A stretch of 53,505 nt of DNA. It comes from UBA11540 sp045536425 (GTDB lineage Bacteria > Bacillota > Clostridia > Oscillospirales > Ruminococcaceae). This document shows positions 50,986-53,505 of the stretch, in pieces. The first letter of the stretch is position 1. Each line of letters opens with the position of its first letter. The position numbers and the translations under genes were made by a program. The notes below the pieces were generated by a model. The model was not told the DNA's origin. It made no database searches and was given only the letters and a program-made list of their open reading frames with translations. The DNA is taken from assembly GCA_045536425.1 (NCBI GenBank), contig JAZSNN010000007.1, positions 1-53,505 on the forward strand, given 5' to 3'.

Positions 50986-52467
50986 ATGAGTACTAAAAAA
51001 GATGTTGATGAGAGAAAATCTATAATTGAAAAAAATAGGACATATATAGATGAAACATCCACTGCAAATAGCAAAGAATTAATACTGTTTTTATCTTTTG
51101 ACATTACAGATTCAACAAGATTAAAGGTACAGTATCCCCAAAAATGGTCTAAAATTATCAATATTTTGACAAGCAATAGTTTTCCTTATATGCATTATTG
51201 GAAATTTAACGGGGATGAGATGCTGTATAAGAGAAAGGTAGATAGTTTAGAATTCATTTGTGACCTTATTAAAAAAAGTTATTCACACTTAAAAACTCTC
51301 CAAAATAGCATGAAGAAAGAAATCCCTGAGATATCAATAAAAGCCACTATTTGGTTAGCACTAACTGAAACAGACGTAGATAACTATGAATTTAATTTTA
51401 CGTTTTCTTGTGGCGACGAGGTGGATTTTGTTGGAAAGAGTATGGATGAAGGTTTCAGATTAACCAAGTGCTCTTCCATGCAGAAAATAGCCATTGATCC
51501 TAAAATAGTCTATATTCTTTTAGATACATATGAGCATATCGCAAAGAAAAAAGAAAGAGTTGATAGTATACATTTTTTTGCGAGCAAAAACGGTGTGGAT
51601 TTAGATGATTTTGTTTTAGAGTTAAATAGTATCATTGAAAAAATTCATTTGGTTGGTTATGCGAAAGGTAAAGGCGTGTGGAATGAAAATCCAAGGCCTG
51701 TATATTGGTATTATGAAAATGTTCCAACAGATGATATACAATATACTGAACATTTAAATGGAGAGCATTTATGGCCTAAGAAACGTTCAAATGAAATTAT
51801 ATCAATAAAAGAAAAAGAATATGAGAATATACTTGAGATTTTTCAACAGATGGACATTATCAAAGAGATAATTGCGATTTACCAATTGTTAAGTATAAAA
51901 GGTGAGATTAGGATGTCCGCGGAAGGACGAGCCAATCTTTATTATATGGTAGCGTGTGTTAATCCTAAAACAGGTAATGTATTAATTGCAAAAAGATCGC
52001 CAGATAGAAAGCATTTGAAAAATGTTTGGGACTTTGGTAATGTAAAACATCAAAATATTCATATGGAAGAAACCATTGTAAAAGAATATAAAAATATGTT
52101 TGGTATAGATATTGAATTGGCTACTGATTCCGATAGAGGCAATAATTTAATTCCATATGGTTATTGTACTATATATAGAAATTGCAAACCACATAATAGT
52201 ATTTTGTGTCATGCAAAGATAACAGCACCTTCTGATTTGGATGATACTCAGTTGGCGAGTTATATTAATCAAAATAAAACATCCGGTTATTCAGAAGTCC
52301 GATTTGTAAACGGTGATGATGTCAAGAAGTTTAAGTCCCTATCAATCGACCAAATTAGAATTGATTCTGAAATGGCAGAGTTAAAGAAAAACAATCAATT
52401 TGAAGACGACACGTGTATTATGTATTTTGAAAACTCGATTAGAGGTGCTATAGATGATAAAAGATAA
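50986..52467 (+). CDS. Class III nucleotide cyclase fused to a degenerate Nudix-like domain (PycC-like)
   Basis: A 493-residue two-domain protein. Residues 30-200 show adenylate/guanylate cyclase-type motifs: metal-binding D39 in LSFDITDST, D77 in WKFNGDEML, and VDFVGKSMDEGFRL (146-159) with R158 at the place of the transition-state arginine. Residues 318-440 resemble a Nudix fold (LYYMVACVNPKTGNVLIAKRS), but the box region reads KEYKNMFG where REUxEExG is expected, so the catalytic glutamates are missing and ligand binding is likelier than hydrolysis. Pycsar cyclases make cCMP or cUMP on infection; substrate here is unproven. AT-rich codons. It overlaps the next gene by 14 bases. Confidence 0.75.
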   Translation: MSTKKDVDERKSIIEKNRTYIDETSTANSKELILFLSFDITDSTRLKVQYPQKWSKIINILTSNSFPYMHYWKFNGDEMLYKRKVDSLEFICDLIKKSYSHLKTLQNSMKKEIPEISIKATIWLALTETDVDNYEFNFTFSCGDEVDFVGKSMDEGFRLTKCSSMQKIAIDPKIVYILLDTYEHIAKKKERVDSIHFFASKNGVDLDDFVLELNSIIEKIHLVGYAKGKGVWNENPRPVYWYYENVPTDDIQYTEHLNGEHLWPKKRSNEIISIKEKEYENILEIFQQMDIIKEIIAIYQLLSIKGEIRMSAEGRANLYYMVACVNPKTGNVLIAKRSPDRKHLKNVWDFGNVKHQNIHMEETIVKEYKNMFGIDIELATDSDRGNNLIPYGYCTIYRNCKPHNSILCHAKITAPSDLDDTQLASYINQNKTSGYSEVRFVNGDDVKKFKSLSIDQIRIDSEMAELKKNNQFEDDTCIMYFENSIRGAIDDKR

Positions 52468-53029
52468 AACATGTGCCTTAAAAAAAGAGGATGCTTTTCA
52501 CACTTTAGACACCATCAATATGTGGATTAATAATTGCGACACAAAAGTTTCCATTATATTGGGATTTTATGCCACAATAATTACTATAGCATTATCTACA
52601 GACTTCATTGATTTGCAATCCTCCATTTGGTCACATTCAATTAAAAATATTAATTTTTGGTATGGATTGTATCTTTCGTTATATACAATTGCTGTAATTG
52701 GTTTTTTTGTTGGGGTATTTTATCTTTTAAAAGTGATTTTACCTAGAATTATTTTAAAACCAAATGGTAAAAAAACAAAAAAAGATTTTAAATCGATAAT
52801 GTTTTATGCGTCTATAAAAGAACATTATTTGGATTTTGATTGCTATAAGAAAAAAGTATATAAAACGTATGATGAAGAGGAAATTTTTGAAGATTTGTTG
52901 TTCCAAATACACTCTGCTGGTATTATTTGTGCAAATAAATTTAAATTTCAAAAAATCGGTTTGGTAATCTCGGCTTTGTCTATATTTTGTTTTGCTTTAT
53001 TGGTTGTTGTGGGGATTATTGCAATGTAA
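52454..53029 (+). CDS. PycTM-like membrane effector (DUF5706-type)
   Basis: A 191-residue membrane protein with two N-terminal helices (about 32-52 and 68-98), a cytoplasmic segment of about 65 residues rich in Lys/Tyr/Glu, and a C-terminal helix (about 167-190). The segment MWINNCDTKVSIILGF just before and in helix one matches the N-x-x-D-x-K-x-S hallmark of PycTM effectors, and QIHSAGIICANKFKFQ precedes the last helix as in that family. Known PycTM proteins depolarise the membrane when a cyclic pyrimidine nucleotide binds. The ATG lies inside the cyclase gene with AGAGGTG upstream, so the two are translationally coupled. Confidence 0.78.
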   Translation: MIKDKTCALKKEDAFHTLDTINMWINNCDTKVSIILGFYATIITIALSTDFIDLQSSIWSHSIKNINFWYGLYLSLYTIAVIGFFVGVFYLLKVILPRIILKPNGKKTKKDFKSIMFYASIKEHYLDFDCYKKKVYKTYDEEEIFEDLLFQIHSAGIICANKFKFQKIGLVISALSIFCFALLVVVGIIAM

Positions 53030-53135
53030 AAACAACAAACTAATAGGTTTTATAGGGTATAACAAATATATAGATTTTACTTCAATTTGAAGTTGACTCG
53101 AAAATGTAGGAAGAATTAAATAATAAATCAATTGT

Positions 53136-53172
53136 GAAAGAGTTCGGTTCATTGCCGAACTCTTTCTTTTTT
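53136..53172 (+). terminator. Terminator of the Pycsar-like operon
   Basis: A 12-bp perfect stem (GAAAGAGTTCGG and complement), seven-base loop and six T. It lies about 107 bases after the membrane effector stop. Confidence 0.92.
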
Positions 53173-53313
53173 AGTTAAAAGGAAATTCTTTAGTTGTAAT
53201 AAAAGCATTTCGTCATTTCTTAATAAAAGTGATTTCACTGTATGTAAAGCGATTAATAAAAATGCATAATGCGTGGAACAAGTGTTAACCATATGGTAAA
53301 ATTAAAAAACAGT

Positions 53314-53343
53314 TTTTGTCCCAAATCTATTGACTTTTGTCCC
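53314..53343 (+). repeat. Two TTTTGTCCC direct repeats flanking a -35 box
   Basis: Copies at 53314-53322 and 53335-53343 are 21 bases apart, two helical turns, and flank the -35 hexamer of the next gene. The inverse complement GGGACAA occurs in the promoter of the preceding operon. Confidence 0.75.
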
Positions 53344-53357
53344 GAAATGTGTATAAT
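53330..53357 (+). promoter_or_regulatory. Promoter of the truncated last gene
   Basis: TTGACT (53330-53335), 16 bases, TATAAT (53352-53357), 23 bases before the start codon. Confidence 0.8.
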
Positions 53358-53380
53358 ATATATTGGACGGAGGTTTTAAT

Positions 53381-53505
53381 ATGAAAAAGAAAAATATTAT
53401 TAATTTAATTAAATATTACTCCGAGGAGAATGATGCAGGATTTAGAAATGAAGCTTATGAAATCGCTAGAGACTTTGACGAATCTGGAGATTATCAATTA
53501 GCCGA
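53381..53505 (+). CDS. Start of a gene cut by the window edge, AAA-ATPase-like N-terminus
   Basis: The first 41 codons of a gene, open to the right edge. GGAGG precedes the ATG. The visible residues (IINLIKYYSEENDAGFRNEA and YEIARDFDESGDYQLAE) resemble the N-terminal helical part of AAA-family ATPases that are often found near accessory or defence genes in Firmicutes, sometimes with a subtilisin-like protease. No ATPase motif lies inside the window, so the assignment is tentative. Its promoter shares a motif with the Pycsar-like operon. Confidence 0.5.
   Translation, partial: MKKKNIINLIKYYSEENDAGFRNEAYEIARDFDESGDYQLA

Larger units (their letters stand above)
53030..53380. other. Intergenic region after the Pycsar-like operon
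   Basis: AT-rich and without a recognised gene. It holds a perfect inverted repeat (ACTTCAA-T-TTGAAGT, 53079-53093), the operon terminator (53136-53172), three copies of TAATAAAA (53197, 53221, 53254) and the promoter of the next gene with two TTTTGTCCC copies. Confidence 0.7.

Noticed and set aside
50986..53029. CBASS assignment for the cyclase operon
   Set aside because: The nucleotide-making protein has class III cyclase motifs (FDITDST, NGDE), not the nucleotidyltransferase motif of CD-NTases, and the membrane protein fits PycTM better.
1..53505. tRNA, rRNA, riboswitch, T-box or transposase genes
   Set aside because: Intergenic regions were read on both strands; no cloverleaf, conserved leader core or transposase motif could be supported by eye.

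Overview
The window looks like a chromosomal segment of a strictly anaerobic Gram-positive bacterium of the class Clostridia, probably a gut Oscillospirales- or Christensenellales-like lineage. The basis is the presence of pyruvate:ferredoxin oxidoreductase, Firmicutes-type gene orders (DUF177-rpmF; DUF512-der-plsY-rsmD-coaD; ftsEX-M23-Ctp; greA-lysS), DUF4364 and DUF6062 proteins, strong AGGAGG ribosome sites and many consensus TTGACA-N17-TATAAT promoters. The taxon is inferred from gene content only. No rRNA, tRNA, CRISPR array or insertion sequence was recognised.

Layout. 1-3.8 kb: ATPase plus two permeases of a nucleoside-type ABC importer; its binding protein is probably just outside the window. 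3.8-6.3 kb: an FAD oxidoreductase and an orphan solute-binding lipoprotein, divergently arranged. 6.5-10.3 kb: a very large secreted protein with MucBP-like and discoidin-like domains behind a strong promoter. 10.4-16.6 kb: glycogen phosphorylase and pyruvate:ferredoxin oxidoreductase, divergent. 16.7-27.5 kb: an isoprenylcysteine-methyltransferase-like protein, then a long minus-strand block: PflX-like radical SAM protein, a P-type-ATPase-like protein that has lost its catalytic motifs, RlmB, a small membrane protein, DUF6062, TrmB, DUF4364, a membrane-anchored beta-propeller protein paired with an ECF sigma factor, and YmdB. 27.6-39.1 kb, plus strand: a PrsA/SurA-like lipoprotein, RarA, AddB, DUF177-L32, and a six-gene operon from DUF512 to a coiled-coil protein. 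39.1-42.3 kb, minus strand: YbaK-type deacylase, a ThyX-like protein, RecG. 42.6-50 kb, plus strand: a PucR/CdaR-type regulator, FtsE-FtsX-M23 hydrolase-Ctp protease, GreA, LysS.

Right after lysS the sequence becomes markedly AT-rich and its codon use changes (50.1-53.5 kb). This accessory stretch holds the most interesting content: a three-gene operon encoding an ImmA/IrrE-type metallopeptidase, a class III nucleotide cyclase fused to a degenerate Nudix-like domain, and a three-helix membrane protein resembling the PycTM effector. I read it as a Pycsar-like (cyclic-pyrimidine-signalling) anti-phage system with an unusual fused cyclase and a protease that may control it. Its promoter has two 17-bp direct repeats just upstream of the -35 box and GGGACA-type motifs that recur, inverted, in the promoter of the next gene, which is cut by the window edge and resembles AAA-ATPases. 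This looks like the start of a defence island inserted downstream of lysS.

How genes work together: ftsE/ftsX/M23 and the Ctp protease form a division and cell-wall remodelling group; the sigma factor and beta-propeller protein form a probable envelope-signalling pair; TrmB, RlmB, RsmD, YbaK, LysS, Der and L32 serve translation; RecG, AddB and RarA serve DNA repair; the terminal operon would sense infection, make a cyclic nucleotide and depolarise the membrane.
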